From Buchnera aphidicola (Takecallis taiwana) (GTDB lineage Bacteria > Pseudomonadota > Gammaproteobacteria > Enterobacterales > Enterobacteriaceae), in assembly GCF_039355125.1 (NCBI RefSeq), contig NZ_CP134979.1, positions 226,890-290,889 on the forward strand: a stretch of DNA of 64,000 bases, written 5' to 3'. The notes beneath the pieces are model-generated. The model worked only from the letters and a program-made list of their open reading frames with translations. It had not been told where the DNA came from and searched no databases. This document shows, piece after piece, positions 1 through 11,373 of the stretch. Numbering within the stretch: position 1 is the stretch's first letter; each line of letters begins with the position of its first letter. The position numbers were made by a program, and so were the translations under genes.

Positions 1-1836
1 TTCAATTTTAATAATACTTAATTTACTGGCTAAAATTTGAATTTCAGTAGCAAAAATTAAATTTTCAGCTTCTGGAGGTAAATGGCCAAAATTATTAATT
101 AAATGATTTTTTATTTTTAATAATTGTGATTGTGTATGTATAGAAAAAATTTTTTTATACCATACCAATCTTACATCTACATCTTTAATGTATTGATTTG
201 GTAATATTGTTGGTACAGATAATTTAATTTCAGGTTTTTCTTTTTCTAACTGCTTTAATGAAAGAGTTTTATTATTTTTAATATATGTAATTGTTTTATT
301 TAAAAATTCCATATACAATGATAATTCAATGTTTTTGGCATGTCCACTTTGATTTTTACCTAAAACTTCTCCAACTCCTCTAATTTTTAAATCATGTTGT
401 GATAATTCAAAACCGGATACCAACTTTTTAATATTATTAATAACATTCAATCTTTTTTTACCATTTAATGAAACTACTTTTTTATTTCTAATGAGTAACC
501 AAGCATAGGCTTGTATATTAGAACGACCAACTCGACCTCGCATTTGATGTAACTGTGCTAATCCAAATAATTCAGCATTTTCAATAATAATTGAGTTTAC
601 TGTAGGTATATCAATACCTGTTTCAATAATGGTAGTACATATTAAAACATGGAATTTTTTTTTCGAGAAATCATGCATAATTTTTTTTAGAGTATTACCG
701 TTCATCTGCCCATGACCTATTTGAAATGTTGCTTCAGGAATATTTCTTTGTAATGTATTGAATTTGTCTTGTAAATCTTGTATTTTATTACAAATATAAT
801 ATAATTGTCCATTCCGAGCAATTTCGAATAAAATAATTTTTTTAATTAGAGTTTCACTATATGTTTTAACAAATGTTTTAATTGGTACACGGTTCTCAGG
901 AGGTGTTGTAATAATTGACAGATCACGTATACCATGCACGGCCATATTCAATGTTCTTGGAATAGGTGTAGCAGTTAATGTTAAAATATCAATATTAGAA
1001 AATTGTTTTTTAATTTTTTCTTTTTGATGTACTCCAAATCTATGTTCTTCGTCAATAATTAATAAACCTAAATTAAACCACTGAATATGATTAAATAAAA
1101 TTTTATGGGTTCCAATCACAATATTTGTATGCCCAGTGTGAATTTTATTCATAGCAATTACTTCTTGAGATTTTTTTTGAAAACGCGATAAAATATCAAT
1201 TTTTATATTATTATTAATAAATCGATCTTTAAAAGTTTTATAGTGTTGTTGAGCTAATAAGGTGGTTGGTACTAAAATTACCACTTGTTTATTATTGGTT
1301 ACGGCAACGAATGCTGCTCGGATTGCAATTTCTGTTTTTCCAAATCCGACATCTCCGCATACAAGTCGATCCATTGGTATTGGTTTATACATATCTGATA
1401 ATACCGATTGCATAACTTTTTTTTGATCGTCTGTCATCTTATATGGGAAATTTAAACAAAATGATTTATATTCTAGATCATGTAATTGAAATGAAAAACC
1501 AGTTTTTATCATACGTTGTGCATGATTTTCTAATATTTGAACAGCATAATCATGAATATTTTTAAAAATTTTTTTTCTTTCTTTTGTCCATTTTTTACAT
1601 CCTAATTTATTTAATAATATTGTCTTATCAGTAATATTCATATTATATTTTTTAATTAAATATAAATGCGTAATTGGTACATATAATTTTGCGTTATTTG
1701 CATAAATAATAGTTAAATATTCTGCATCAATATTATTATGTTTGATAATACTTAATCCTTGATATTTTCCTAAACCATGTTTTAAATGAATAACAAATTC
1801 ATTTTTTATTAATTTAAATACATTATTTTGATTCAT
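1..1836 (-). CDS. mfd: Mfd transcription-repair coupling translocase, N-terminally truncated; 3' end outside window
   Basis: ATP-driven DNA translocase that pushes stalled RNA polymerase off DNA. The minus-strand frame is open from ATG 1836 to the window edge, about 612 codons, and the gene continues beyond position 1. The protein begins at the RNA-polymerase-interaction domain (first 70 residues, with HGLGKYQG), then the helicase core: Walker A GDVGFGKT (about residues 160-167), DEEHRFG, TATPIPRT, and the late motif QMRGRVGRS. It ends in the window around E. coli residue 1090 of 1148. The roughly 480 N-terminal residues of E. coli Mfd (UvrB-like domains that contact UvrA) are missing: in-frame stops lie just upstream (a TAG at 1884-1882), leaving only ATG 1836 or TTG 1842 as starts. 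Divergent from gapA across 190 nt. Family call is firm; the exact start is less so. Confidence 0.93.
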   Translation of the reverse strand, partial: MNQNNVFKLIKNEFVIHLKHGLGKYQGLSIIKHNNIDAEYLTIIYANNAKLYVPITHLYLIKKYNMNITDKTILLNKLGCKKWTKERKKIFKNIHDYAVQILENHAQRMIKTGFSFQLHDLEYKSFCLNFPYKMTDDQKKVMQSVLSDMYKPIPMDRLVCGDVGFGKTEIAIRAAFVAVTNNKQVVILVPTTLLAQQHYKTFKDRFINNNIKIDILSRFQKKSQEVIAMNKIHTGHTNIVIGTHKILFNHIQWFNLGLLIIDEEHRFGVHQKEKIKKQFSNIDILTLTATPIPRTLNMAVHGIRDLSIITTPPENRVPIKTFVKTYSETLIKKIILFEIARNGQLYYICNKIQDLQDKFNTLQRNIPEATFQIGHGQMNGNTLKKIMHDFSKKKFHVLICTTIIETGIDIPTVNSIIIENAELFGLAQLHQMRGRVGRSNIQAYAWLLIRNKKVVSLNGKKRLNVINNIKKLVSGFELSQHDLKIRGVGEVLGKNQSGHAKNIELSLYMEFLNKTITYIKNNKTLSLKQLEKEKPEIKLSVPTILPNQYIKDVDVRLVWYKKIFSIHTQSQLLKIKNHLINNFGHLPPEAENLIFATEIQILASKLSIIKIE

Positions 1837-2011
1837 AAACAAGCAAGTATAATTATTATATATGATAGTTTCTATTATGAACTAATGATACAAATAACAA
1901 ATAGAATATTTTATTATAATGACATAAATAAACATTTTATTGTATTTTTCAAAAAAATATTTTTGATATATTAAGATATATGTTATACCATATTATAAAT
2001 AATTTTATTAA

Positions 2012-3019
<1,008 letters not shown>

Positions 3020-3044
3020 ATATTATCTTATTATTAGTCATTAA

Positions 3045-3085
3045 ACAGCATGTGTAATTTTTTTAAAGAAATTATTACATGCTGT
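3045..3085. terminator. Hairpin between convergent gapA and fldA
   Basis: Arms ACAGCATGT (3045-3053) and ACATGCTGT (3077-3085) pair over 9 bp, with a further TAAT/ATTA pairing inside the loop (3055-3058 with 3071-3074). It lies just after the gapA stop and downstream of the fldA stop, with T-rich sequence after it on the plus strand. Probably an intrinsic terminator acting on gapA and possibly on both genes. Confidence 0.6.
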
Positions 3086-3196
3086 ATTATGTTTTATGAC
3101 ATTTAATGTAATTACTATTAGACATATAATTATTATATTAATATATAATATTTACAGAGATTTCATTACTTACATATATTGTATTATTTAAAAACA

Positions 3197-3709
3197 TTAA
3201 ATTTTTAATTCTTGAAATATCTGCTTTAACCAAGTTTTAATTCTATCTTGTGTATACTCTTCTTGTCGATCTTCGTCAATTACCAAACCGACAAAATGAT
3301 TTTTATCTATTAACGCCTTAGAAGCTTCAAATTGATAGCCTTGTATCGGCCATTTACCAATGAACTCTGCATGTTGTGCTTTTAAAATATTGTATATAAT
3401 ACCTAACCCGTCACAAAAATATTCACTATAATCTTCTTGATCACCACAACCAAATAATGCAACTACTTTATTTGCAAAATTTATTTTTTTTAATTCAGGT
3501 ATAAATTCATCCCAATCACATTGCAATTCACCATAATACCAAGTTGGTATCCCAAAAATTAAAATGTTAAATTTATTAATATCATTGACGGTAGCGTTAG
3601 CAATATCATAAATTTCCGCATCTTTTGATCCAATATGACTATAAATTTTTTTTGCAATTTTCTCTGTGTTACCGGTATCACTACCAAAAAAAATACCTAT
3701 TTTTTTCAT
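3197..3709 (-). CDS. fldA: Flavodoxin 1
   Basis: Small FMN-binding electron carrier that in E. coli supplies electrons to radical-SAM and related enzymes (for example BioB, IspG/IspH and MetH reactivation). It has 170 residues (E. coli 176). The FMN phosphate loop GSDTGNTEK is near the N-terminus (about residues 9-17), followed by GIPTWYYGE and [10 protein letters not shown], the aromatic FMN-stacking segments. I place the start at ATG 3709, preceded by GGGAGA five bases upstream; an in-frame TTG at 3721 would overlap that site. The usual C-terminal tail is slightly short. Convergent with gapA. Confidence 0.96.
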   Translation of the reverse strand: MKKIGIFFGSDTGNTEKIAKKIYSHIGSKDAEIYDIANATVNDINKFNILIFGIPTWYYGELQCDWDEFIPELKKINFANKVVALFGCGDQEDYSEYFCDGLGIIYNILKAQHAEFIGKWPIQGYQFEASKALIDKNHFVGLVIDEDRQEEYTQDRIKTWLKQIFQELKI

Positions 3710-4019
3710 TTTATCTCCCAAAATATGTTAAAATTTATCTAGTTATAACCAGTACATTGATACTGAATACTTTTAAAAAAGTAGTATTATGTTATAGAAA
3801 TATTTATATATATTATTAATATACGTATTTAAACAATACTGTTATCAATCTGTTGTATTAATTTAGTATATGTAATTATTTTAATAATTGTATTGTACGT
3901 GAATAAATCTATAATTTTTAAAATAAAATATATATTAAATAAAAATACTAATATGATATTTTGAAATATCAAATACAAATATATTGTTATCAACAAATTT
4001 CTTAGAGATAAATAAAAGT
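3710..4019. other. A/T-rich divergent spacer fldA / nif3
   Basis: About 310 nt between two divergently transcribed genes, so it must hold promoters for both. Composition is almost entirely A/T and no single -35/-10 pair stands out. I see no RNA gene and no coding remnant in it. Confidence 0.6.
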
Positions 4020-4763
4020 ATGAATAATTATCAATTAGAACAAATTATTAATAAAAAATTAAATAATAATGTCTTTAATGATTCTATACCTAATGGTTTA
4101 CAAGTCGAAGGTATACCAAATATTCAAAAAATTATTACAGGAGTTAGTATATGTCAAAAATTAATTAATATTGCAATTAAGAAACAAGCACAAGCAATTA
4201 TTGTACATCATGGTTTTTTTTGGAAAAATGAATGTTCAAAAATTATCAAACATAAAAAAAAACGACTAGAATTTATTCTAAAAAATAATATTAATATATA
4301 TAATTGGCATTTACCATTAGACGTACATCCAGTACTTGGTAATAATGTACAAATTGCTAATCAATTGAATATTAATATTTTAGGGAAAATATCTAATATA
4401 GCACTATGGGGAAAATTTTTTCATGATACAACGGTAACAAACTTAACTAAAAAAATACATTCAGTCTTTCAAAGACCACCGTTATGTATTCAACATAATT
4501 TAAATCATATTATTAAACGTATCGCTTGGTGTAGTGGAAAAGGACAAGACTTTATTAAACAACTCGGATCCTTAAAAATAGATGCATTTTTAACAGGAGA
4601 AATCTCGGAAGATACTATGCATTATGCACATGAAAATAAAATTCATTTTTTTTCAGCTGGGCATTATGCTACAGAATGTTGTGGTATACAAGCATTAGGA
4701 AACTGGTTAATGAAAAAATATAATTTAAATGTTGAATTTATTAGAATTAATAATCCTGTATAG
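4020..4763 (+). CDS. ybgI: NIF3 family dinuclear-metal protein (YbgI)
   Basis: Member of the NIF3/DUF34 family of toroidal hexamers binding two metal ions; the biochemical role is not settled (GTP cyclohydrolase II-like and radiation-resistance roles have been proposed). It has 247 residues, the same as E. coli YbgI. Conserved features are PNGLQVEG near residue 20, the metal ligands VHHGFFW (about 62-68) and WHLPLDVHP (about 98-106), and HYATE near the C-terminus. The start is ATG 4020 with AGAG upstream, matching the E. coli N-terminus; the frame is open further up to a TTG at 3984, which is not supported. It ends 7 nt before sucA and is probably cotranscribed with it. Confidence 0.93.
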   Translation: MNNYQLEQIINKKLNNNVFNDSIPNGLQVEGIPNIQKIITGVSICQKLINIAIKKQAQAIIVHHGFFWKNECSKIIKHKKKRLEFILKNNINIYNWHLPLDVHPVLGNNVQIANQLNINILGKISNIALWGKFFHDTTVTNLTKKIHSVFQRPPLCIQHNLNHIIKRIAWCSGKGQDFIKQLGSLKIDAFLTGEISEDTMHYAHENKIHFFSAGHYATECCGIQALGNWLMKKYNLNVEFIRINNPV

Positions 4764-4770
4764 GTACAAT

Positions 4771-7473
4771 ATGGAAAACGACAAGCGTTTAAATCATACA
4801 GTATATAACTTGAGTAGTATTAATCAAATATATATCGAAACAATACATCAACAATTTAAAAAAAATGCTAATCTTGTTTCTTCTTATTGGAAGGATTTTT
4901 TTAGCAAAAATGATTCTTATTTTCAGAATATAAAGGATTATCATAAAAATCACGATGTTCATAATCTTCATAATAATTATGATTTTGAAATATTAGAGTT
5001 TATAACTTTTATCAGAACATATGGGCATAAATATGCAAATTTAAATCCATTACAAGAGTCTATTACACCGGATGAGTTACGTATAAAGTTATTACATGAT
5101 TTTTATATGTACAAAAATTTTAAAAACCATAAGAATCGTAATATCATTCATGCGATACATTTTGAAGAAAAATACTTACAGTTTACCAAAATATATTGTT
5201 CATCTATTGGAATTGAATATATGCATATTAATAATATAGAAGAACGTATATGGATACAAGAATATTTAGAAAATCAATTTACCAAATTTTATCTTATACA
5301 AAAAGAACAAGAAGATTTATTAAGTTTATTAATCCAATCAGAAACATTTGAAAAATATTTACATAGCAGATTCCCAGGATCAAAACGTTTTTCATTAGAA
5401 GGTTGCGAAATACTCATTCCATTATTAAAATATATTATACATTATTTACATAAAACACAAACTTTAAAAATGATTATTGGAATGGCTCATAGAGGACGAT
5501 TAAATGTTTTAGTTAATATCTTAAAAAAAAACATTAATACTTTATGTTATGAGTTTTCTTCTGATTATATTATCAAAGATAGAACTGGAGATGCAAAATA
5601 CCATTCCGGTATGACAAGTAAAATCAAACTCAAAAATAAAAATATAATCATTGACTTAAAACCAAATCCTTCACATCTTGAAATTATTAATCCAGTTGTT
5701 ATGGGTGCTGCTCGAGCATATATCGATAGTTTTTCAAAAAAAAATTCAGATTATGTCTTACCAATTAATATTCATGGTGATGCTGCTATTATAGGACAAG
5801 GCGTAATTCAAGAACTGTTAAATATCTCTCAAACAAGAAATTATACTGTGGGAGGTATTTTGCATATTATTATTAATAATCAAATTGGTTTTACTACATC
5901 AAGTTTAAAAGATATACGATCTAGTCGATATTGTACAGATATTGCAAAAATGATACAAGCACCAATTTTTCATATTAATTCTGATTTTCCAGAATCTGTT
6001 CTTTTTATTACGCAATTGGCATTAGATTTTAGATATAAATTTAAAAAAGATGTTTTTATAGATTTAGTATGTTATCGTAGACGAGGACATAATGAAGCAG
6101 ATGAACCTTGTGTTACTCAACCTATTATGTATAAAAAAATTCAAAAACATCCAACAGTATGTAAAATTTATCATGAATATTTAATATCTACAAATAATAT
6201 TTCTTTACATTATTTAGATAATGAACGTACAATACAAAGAAATAAAATTCATAAATTAAGTGAATTACCTATCATTCATACATCTAATGTATGTGTACAA
6301 CAAAAAAAAATTCATACTAATTCAAAAATAGATTTAAAAAAACTGTTTAAAAAAATTAATTATATACCTGACACTATTAAGATGCATGAAAGAGTTTTTA
6401 AAATATATCAAGAACGACAAAATATGTTATATAAAAATCAATTACTTGATTGGGGGGCATCTGAAAATCTCGCATATGCTAATATGCTATCTCATGGTAT
6501 ATCATGTAGATTATCTGGAGAAGATGTTGGCCGAGGTACATTTTTTCATCGGCATGCTGTAATATATAATCAAAATAATGGATTAAGCTACATACCATTA
6601 CAGAATTTAAAATTTAATAATAGTAAATTTTATATTTGTAATTCCGCTCTCTCGGAAGAAGCAGTATTAGCATTTGAGTATGGTTACTCTATTGATTCAT
6701 ATAATACTATAAATATTTGGGAAGCTCAATTCGGTGATTTTTCTAATGGTGCCCAAATTATCATTGATCAATTTATTAGTTCTGGTGAACAAAAATGGGG
6801 TGTACAATCAAAATTAATATTATTATTACCACATGGGTATGAAGGACAAGGTCCGGAACATTCCTCGGCTAGATTAGAACGATTTTTACAATTATCTGCG
6901 CAATATAACATGAAAATTTGTATTCCTTCTACTGCAGCGCAAATGTATCATATATTAATGTATCAAGCGCTTTGTTGTGTAAAAGTACCGTTAATTGTTT
7001 TTACACCTAAGTCATTATTACGTAACAATATGACTTACTCAACATTTTCAGATATTGAAAACGGGACTTTTCAAAAGATTATTTATGATGTTAATAGTAT
7101 TAATCATAATATCATTAAGAAAATAATTTTTTGTGCAGGAAAAATATATTATGAATTATTATCTGAAAAAATTAAAAATCACATTAAACATATTACCTTA
7201 ATACGAATTGAACAATTATATCCATTTCCAAAATCCGAAATAATTAATATTTTAAAGCAATATAATAATATTCAAGAAATTAACTGGTGTCAAGAAGAAC
7301 CAAAAAACCAAGGTGCATGGTATTATATATATAATCAATTAAGAAAAAAAATATCATCTAATATTATTTTAAAATATGTTGGTCGTACTGCTTCTGCTGC
7401 TCCAGCAGTAGGATGTTTATCTGTTCATTACAAACAACAAAAACAAATAATATTTGATGCTTTAAGTATTTGA
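4771..7473 (+). CDS. sucA: 2-oxoglutarate dehydrogenase E1 component
   Basis: Thiamine-diphosphate-dependent decarboxylase of the 2-oxoglutarate dehydrogenase complex, acting with SucB and the shared E3. It has 900 residues (E. coli 933). Visible hallmarks are GMAHRGRLNVL (substrate/ThDP region), NPSHLE, GDAAIIGQG and NNQIGFTT in the ThDP-binding half, and SGEDVGRGTFFHRHA and GYEGQGPEHSS in the pyrimidine-binding half. The ATG at 4771 follows AGGT at short spacing; 14 further in-frame codons upstream overlap ybgI and are not part of the family alignment. It is followed 15 nt later by sucB, as in the E. coli suc operon, but sucCD do not follow. Confidence 0.97.
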   Translation: MENDKRLNHTVYNLSSINQIYIETIHQQFKKNANLVSSYWKDFFSKNDSYFQNIKDYHKNHDVHNLHNNYDFEILEFITFIRTYGHKYANLNPLQESITPDELRIKLLHDFYMYKNFKNHKNRNIIHAIHFEEKYLQFTKIYCSSIGIEYMHINNIEERIWIQEYLENQFTKFYLIQKEQEDLLSLLIQSETFEKYLHSRFPGSKRFSLEGCEILIPLLKYIIHYLHKTQTLKMIIGMAHRGRLNVLVNILKKNINTLCYEFSSDYIIKDRTGDAKYHSGMTSKIKLKNKNIIIDLKPNPSHLEIINPVVMGAARAYIDSFSKKNSDYVLPINIHGDAAIIGQGVIQELLNISQTRNYTVGGILHIIINNQIGFTTSSLKDIRSSRYCTDIAKMIQAPIFHINSDFPESVLFITQLALDFRYKFKKDVFIDLVCYRRRGHNEADEPCVTQPIMYKKIQKHPTVCKIYHEYLISTNNISLHYLDNERTIQRNKIHKLSELPIIHTSNVCVQQKKIHTNSKIDLKKLFKKINYIPDTIKMHERVFKIYQERQNMLYKNQLLDWGASENLAYANMLSHGISCRLSGEDVGRGTFFHRHAVIYNQNNGLSYIPLQNLKFNNSKFYICNSALSEEAVLAFEYGYSIDSYNTINIWEAQFGDFSNGAQIIIDQFISSGEQKWGVQSKLILLLPHGYEGQGPEHSSARLERFLQLSAQYNMKICIPSTAAQMYHILMYQALCCVKVPLIVFTPKSLLRNNMTYSTFSDIENGTFQKIIYDVNSINHNIIKKIIFCAGKIYYELLSEKIKNHIKHITLIRIEQLYPFPKSEIINILKQYNNIQEINWCQEEPKNQGAWYYIYNQLRKKISSNIILKYVGRTASAAPAVGCLSVHYKQQKQIIFDALSI

Positions 7474-7488
7474 TAAAGAGAAAATGAT

Positions 7489-8646
7489 ATGAAAGAAATT
7501 CTCATTACGGTTCCAGAATTACCAGAATCAATTAATCAAGCTACTGTTATTGCATGGCATAAAAATATAGGTGACTGTGTAAAACAAGATGAAGTATTAG
7601 TGGAGATAGAAACCGAAAAAGTGATTTTAGAAGTACCCGCACATACTAATGGTGTTTTAAAAAAAATATTACATCCGCCAGGAGATATTGTAATTAATAA
7701 ACAAATATTAGGATATATGGAAGAAACTGACAACATTACCCAATTTCAATGTCAAAAACATAAAATTAAAAAAAATAATATTGTAGTACATATACCAAAA
7801 AATCAAGATCAGAATTATCATGAATCACATTTAACTCCATCAATAAGACGTATATATGATCAAAAAAAACATATTGATAATATACATATTAAACAAAAAG
7901 ATCGACTTAATAATTATATTAATACTGCAGAAAATACTATTAAATCGAATCGTGAAAAACATGTACCTATAACAATCATTCGTAAAAGAATTGCAAAACG
8001 ATTATTAAGTACTATGCATAATACTGCTATGTTAACAACATTTAATGAAGTTAATATGCAGAACGTGATAAAAATGCGTCATCAATATCGTCATGAATTT
8101 ACATTAAAACATGGTATTAAATTAGGATTAATGTCTTTTTTTATTAAAGCGACTGTAGAAGCTTTAAAAATTTTTCCTGAAATTAATGCAAAAGTTCATG
8201 ATAATGATATGATATATTATAAATATTTTGATATTAATATTGCAATATCTACAAATAAAGGATTAGTTACACCCATTATAAAAGATGCAGACTGTATATC
8301 TATGGCTGATATCGAAAAAAAAATTCAAGATCTTATAACACGCGGTAATACTGGAAAACTAGAATTATCAGACTTATTAGGTGGTAATTTTACTATTACT
8401 AATGGTGGAATATTTGGTTCATTATTATCAACTCCAATTATTAATCCACCTCAAATTGCCATTTTAGGTATTCATGCTATTCAAGATCGGGTTATTGTCG
8501 TAGATAAAGAAATGACAATAGCACCGATGATGTATATCGCATTATCATATGATCATTGTGTGATTGATGGTAAAGAAGCAGTTGGTTTTTTAAATGTTAT
8601 AAAAAATACTTTAGAAGATCCTGCACGTCTTTTACTAAATATTTAA
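7489..8646 (+). CDS. sucB: Dihydrolipoyl succinyltransferase, 2-oxoglutarate dehydrogenase E2
   Basis: Core E2 enzyme that carries the lipoyl group and transfers succinyl to CoA. It has 385 residues (E. coli 405). It carries an N-terminal lipoyl domain (residues 1-80) with the lipoylated lysine in [10 protein letters not shown], a short E3/E1-binding segment around LTPSIRRI (about residues 110-118), and the C-terminal catalytic domain with [12 protein letters not shown] holding the HxxxDG active site. The linker between lipoyl and binding domains is short and rich in Asn, Lys and Ile rather than Ala/Pro. Start ATG 7489 follows AAAGAG. In operon with sucA, 15 nt apart. Confidence 0.97.
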   Translation: MKEILITVPELPESINQATVIAWHKNIGDCVKQDEVLVEIETEKVILEVPAHTNGVLKKILHPPGDIVINKQILGYMEETDNITQFQCQKHKIKKNNIVVHIPKNQDQNYHESHLTPSIRRIYDQKKHIDNIHIKQKDRLNNYINTAENTIKSNREKHVPITIIRKRIAKRLLSTMHNTAMLTTFNEVNMQNVIKMRHQYRHEFTLKHGIKLGLMSFFIKATVEALKIFPEINAKVHDNDMIYYKYFDINIAISTNKGLVTPIIKDADCISMADIEKKIQDLITRGNTGKLELSDLLGGNFTITNGGIFGSLLSTPIINPPQIAILGIHAIQDRVIVVDKEMTIAPMMYIALSYDHCVIDGKEAVGFLNVIKNTLEDPARLLLNI

Positions 8647-8738
8647 TATTAAAATAAATAAAATGTCATGTATATAATAAAATTATATATTATACAACAG
8701 TGTGAATTTATAAATAATTATAAAAACTTAGGATCAGC

Positions 8739-9434
8739 ATGAAAAAAAATCAATTAGTTTTAATTAGACATGGTGAAAGTACATGGAATAAATTAAATCA
8801 ATTTACAGGATGGACTGATGTAAATTTATCAGATCAGGGTAAAAAAGAAGCAAAATTAGCTGGTAAATTATTGAAAAATAAAGATTTTGTATTTGATATA
8901 TCTTATACCTCGGTATTAAAACGAGCAATTCATACTTTGTGGTTGATACTGTATGAATTAGAACAAGTATGGTTGCCTGTTAAAAAAACATGGCGATTAA
9001 ACGAAAGACATTATGGTGATTTACAAGGATTAAATAAAGAATCTATTATTTCAAAATATGGCGCAGATCAAGTAAAAAAATGGCGTAGAAGTTTTACAGA
9101 AATTCCGCCAAAAATAGAAAAAAATAAACACTCTTTTACATATTATGATCGTCGGTATAACCATTTACAAAAAAATAATATTCCTACTGCTGAAAGTTTA
9201 GAATTAACGTTAATAAGATTATTGCCATTTTGGGAAGAATATATTTTTCCAAATATTAAATATGGAAAGAAAATATTAATTGTTGCACATGGTAATTCTC
9301 TCAGAGCATTAGTAAAATATTTATCTAATTTAAATTACGAAGAAGTATCGAATCTACATATTCCTACTGGGGTTCCTATCATATATGATTTTCATAATGA
9401 TAAATGTTTAACAAAGTATTCTTTTTTAAAATAA
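8739..9434 (+). CDS. gpmA: 2,3-bisphosphoglycerate-dependent phosphoglycerate mutase
   Basis: Interconverts 3- and 2-phosphoglycerate. It has 231 residues (E. coli 250). The phospho-histidine motif LIRHGESTWN is at residues 8-17, the acid/base segment LNERHYGDLQGL about 86-97, and the second histidine in VAHGNSLRAL about 182-191. The E. coli C-terminal tail, about 19 residues that close over the active site, is absent and the protein ends soon after the last core strand. A good ribosome site (AGGA) precedes ATG 8739. Followed after 48 nt by pfkA, probably the same transcript. Confidence 0.97.
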   Translation: MKKNQLVLIRHGESTWNKLNQFTGWTDVNLSDQGKKEAKLAGKLLKNKDFVFDISYTSVLKRAIHTLWLILYELEQVWLPVKKTWRLNERHYGDLQGLNKESIISKYGADQVKKWRRSFTEIPPKIEKNKHSFTYYDRRYNHLQKNNIPTAESLELTLIRLLPFWEEYIFPNIKYGKKILIVAHGNSLRALVKYLSNLNYEEVSNLHIPTGVPIIYDFHNDKCLTKYSFLK

Positions 9435-9482
9435 TAATATTATTTATACTTTATATTTTAATATTTTTTATAAGATTAATAT

Positions 9483-10445
9483 ATGATTAAAAAAATAGGT
9501 ATACTAACAAGTGGCGGTGATGCCCCTGGTATGAATGCTGCTATTAGAGCTATAGTACGTACAGGGTTAAATAACAAAATATCAATGATTGGTGTATATG
9601 ATGGATATTTAGGTCTATATGAAAACCGAATGATTGAATTAAACCGTAATAGTGTATCTAACATGATAAATAGGGGAGGTACATTTTTGGGATCTGCACG
9701 ATTTCCAGAATTTAATAAAACTAATATTCGTGCTATAGCAATAAAAAATATAAAACATGCAAAAATTGATGCTTTAATTATTATTGGTGGAGATGGTTCA
9801 TATATTGGAGCAAAAAAAATTACAGAAATTGGTATACCATGTCTGGGTTTACCTGGTACAATTGATAATGATATATTTGGAACAGATTATACAATTGGTT
9901 ATTTTACGGCATTGGAAACTATTGTAGAAGCTATTGATCGTTTAAGAGATACATCATCTTCACATCAACGTATTTCTATAGTAGAAGTGATGGGAAGATT
10001 TTGTGGTGATTTAACTTTATCAGCTGCTATTGCTGGCGGATGTGAATTTATTGTATTACCTGGAACTAATTTTAAAAAAGAAATATTATTACAAAATATT
10101 AAAAATAGCATTCAAAAAGGTAAAAAACATGCCATTATTGCAATTACAGAATGTATTTGTGATGTAAATCAATTAGCTCAATATATTGAGCATAATATTC
10201 AGCGAGAAACTAGAGCAACCGTTTTAGGACATATACAAAGAGGTGGAGCACCGGTTGCATATGATCGGATTTTAGCATCTCGAATGGGTAATTATGCAAT
10301 TCTAAAAATATTACAAGGATATGGAGGACAATGTTTAGGTATTAAAAATGAAAAAATTATTCATTATGATCTGAATATAGCTATTTCCAATAAAAAAAAA
10401 AAATTTAATAAAGCTTGGTTAAACGTAGCTAAAACATTATATTAA
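9483..10445 (+). CDS. pfkA: 6-phosphofructokinase I
   Basis: ATP-dependent phosphorylation of fructose 6-phosphate, the committed step of glycolysis. It has 320 residues, the same as E. coli PfkA. Motifs are GGDAPGMNA (ATP site, residues 11-19), [11 protein letters not shown] (about 100-110), the catalytic loop PGTIDNDI with the Asp base (about 125-132) and MGRFCGDL (about 169-176). The C-terminal region is encoded across a run of 12 A residues (10392-10403), a potential slippage tract that is in frame here. The ribosome site is weak. Followed by a clear terminator hairpin. Confidence 0.97.
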   Translation: MIKKIGILTSGGDAPGMNAAIRAIVRTGLNNKISMIGVYDGYLGLYENRMIELNRNSVSNMINRGGTFLGSARFPEFNKTNIRAIAIKNIKHAKIDALIIIGGDGSYIGAKKITEIGIPCLGLPGTIDNDIFGTDYTIGYFTALETIVEAIDRLRDTSSSHQRISIVEVMGRFCGDLTLSAAIAGGCEFIVLPGTNFKKEILLQNIKNSIQKGKKHAIIAITECICDVNQLAQYIEHNIQRETRATVLGHIQRGGAPVAYDRILASRMGNYAILKILQGYGGQCLGIKNEKIIHYDLNIAISNKKKKFNKAWLNVAKTLY

Positions 10446-10456
10446 TCATACTTTGG

Positions 10457-10477
10457 GTGCCGGTCAATATCCGGCGC
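10457..10477. terminator. GC-rich terminator hairpin between pfkA and tpiA
   Basis: Arms GTGCCGG (10457-10463) and CCGGCGC (10471-10477) form a 7-bp stem with one G.U pair and a 7-nt loop, one of the most G+C-rich short stretches in the window. It lies between convergent pfkA (plus) and tpiA (minus), so it may terminate both. Confidence 0.7.
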
Positions 10478-10512
10478 TTATAAATGAAATATATAATACA
10501 ATTTGGTTATTA

Positions 10513-11280
10513 TTAATAACAATATTGATCTATATTATGAATGATGTTTATAAATGTTTCAAATGATAATGATGCAGTTCCTAATAGTACCCCATTGATG
10601 TGTTCGGAATTTATGAAATTTTGTATATTATTGAAATTTACTGATCCTCCGTACTGTATAATAATATCTTTCAATTTAATATTACTATTATCTGCAATAT
10701 AACATTTAATAAATTTATGTATTCTGTTAACATGCTTAATATCTGCAGTTTGACCTGTTCCAATAGCCCAAATAGGTTCATACGCAATAATAGAATTTTG
10801 AAATATATCTTCTTCTTGTAATTGTAAAATGGCATCAATTTGATTTCTACAAATTAACTCAGATTGTTTTAAATTTTTTTCTTGTAAATTTTCACCCACG
10901 CATAAAATTGGGATAAGATTTTTAGATTTAATCATTTGAAATTTTTTAGCAATATATTCATTATTTTCATGATGAAATATTCTACGTTCAGAATGACCAA
11001 TAATAATATAAGTTACACCAATATCTTTTAACATATCAATAGAAATTTCACCAGTAAATGCTCCAGAAAAATGTATATCAACATTTTGAGCGCCTATAAA
11101 AAAATTATTATGTTGAATTTGATTTTTTATATTATTGATATATATCACCGGAGGAGCAAAAATAATTTTGCTGAATATTTGATTTGTATCAAAATAAGAT
11201 TTTAATTTATTAATAAAGTGACATACTAATACATTATTACCATGTAATTTCCAATTTGCGGTAATTATAAATTTTTTCAA
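10513..11280 (-). CDS. tpiA: Triose-phosphate isomerase (TTG start)
   Basis: Interconverts dihydroxyacetone phosphate and glyceraldehyde 3-phosphate. It has 255 residues, the same as E. coli. Visible are the catalytic lysine in NWKLHG (residues 9-14), the histidine in IIIGHSERR (about 90-98), the catalytic glutamate in AYEPIWAIGTG with loop 6 (about 166-176) and the phosphate-binding YGGSV. The start codon is TTG at 11280: GGGAG at 11293-11289 sits 8 nt upstream and the N-terminus then aligns residue for residue with E. coli TpiA. No ATG exists at that place. Convergent with pfkA. Confidence 0.95.
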   Translation of the reverse strand: MKKFIITANWKLHGNNVLVCHFINKLKSYFDTNQIFSKIIFAPPVIYINNIKNQIQHNNFFIGAQNVDIHFSGAFTGEISIDMLKDIGVTYIIIGHSERRIFHHENNEYIAKKFQMIKSKNLIPILCVGENLQEKNLKQSELICRNQIDAILQLQEEDIFQNSIIAYEPIWAIGTGQTADIKHVNRIHKFIKCYIADNSNIKLKDIIIQYGGSVNFNNIQNFINSEHINGVLLGTASLSFETFINIIHNIDQYCY

Positions 11281-11373
11281 AAAATTTTCTCCCGTATGTT
11301 GTATAGAAACTAAGTTACTAAAAATTTTATTATAGCACTTAGTTTCTTGAATAATCCATTATTCAATTATGTT

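Noticed and set aside
1963-1991. TTGATA followed after 17 nt by TACCAT upstream of gapA, as a sigma-70 promoter
   Set aside because: Plausible, but in sequence this A/T-rich many equally good pairs exist in every spacer, so it cannot be supported without transcript data.
3625-3819. Plus-strand open frame of 64 codons over the fldA start
   Set aside because: Phe/Tyr-rich translation of A/T sequence overlapping conserved fldA codons; not a gene.
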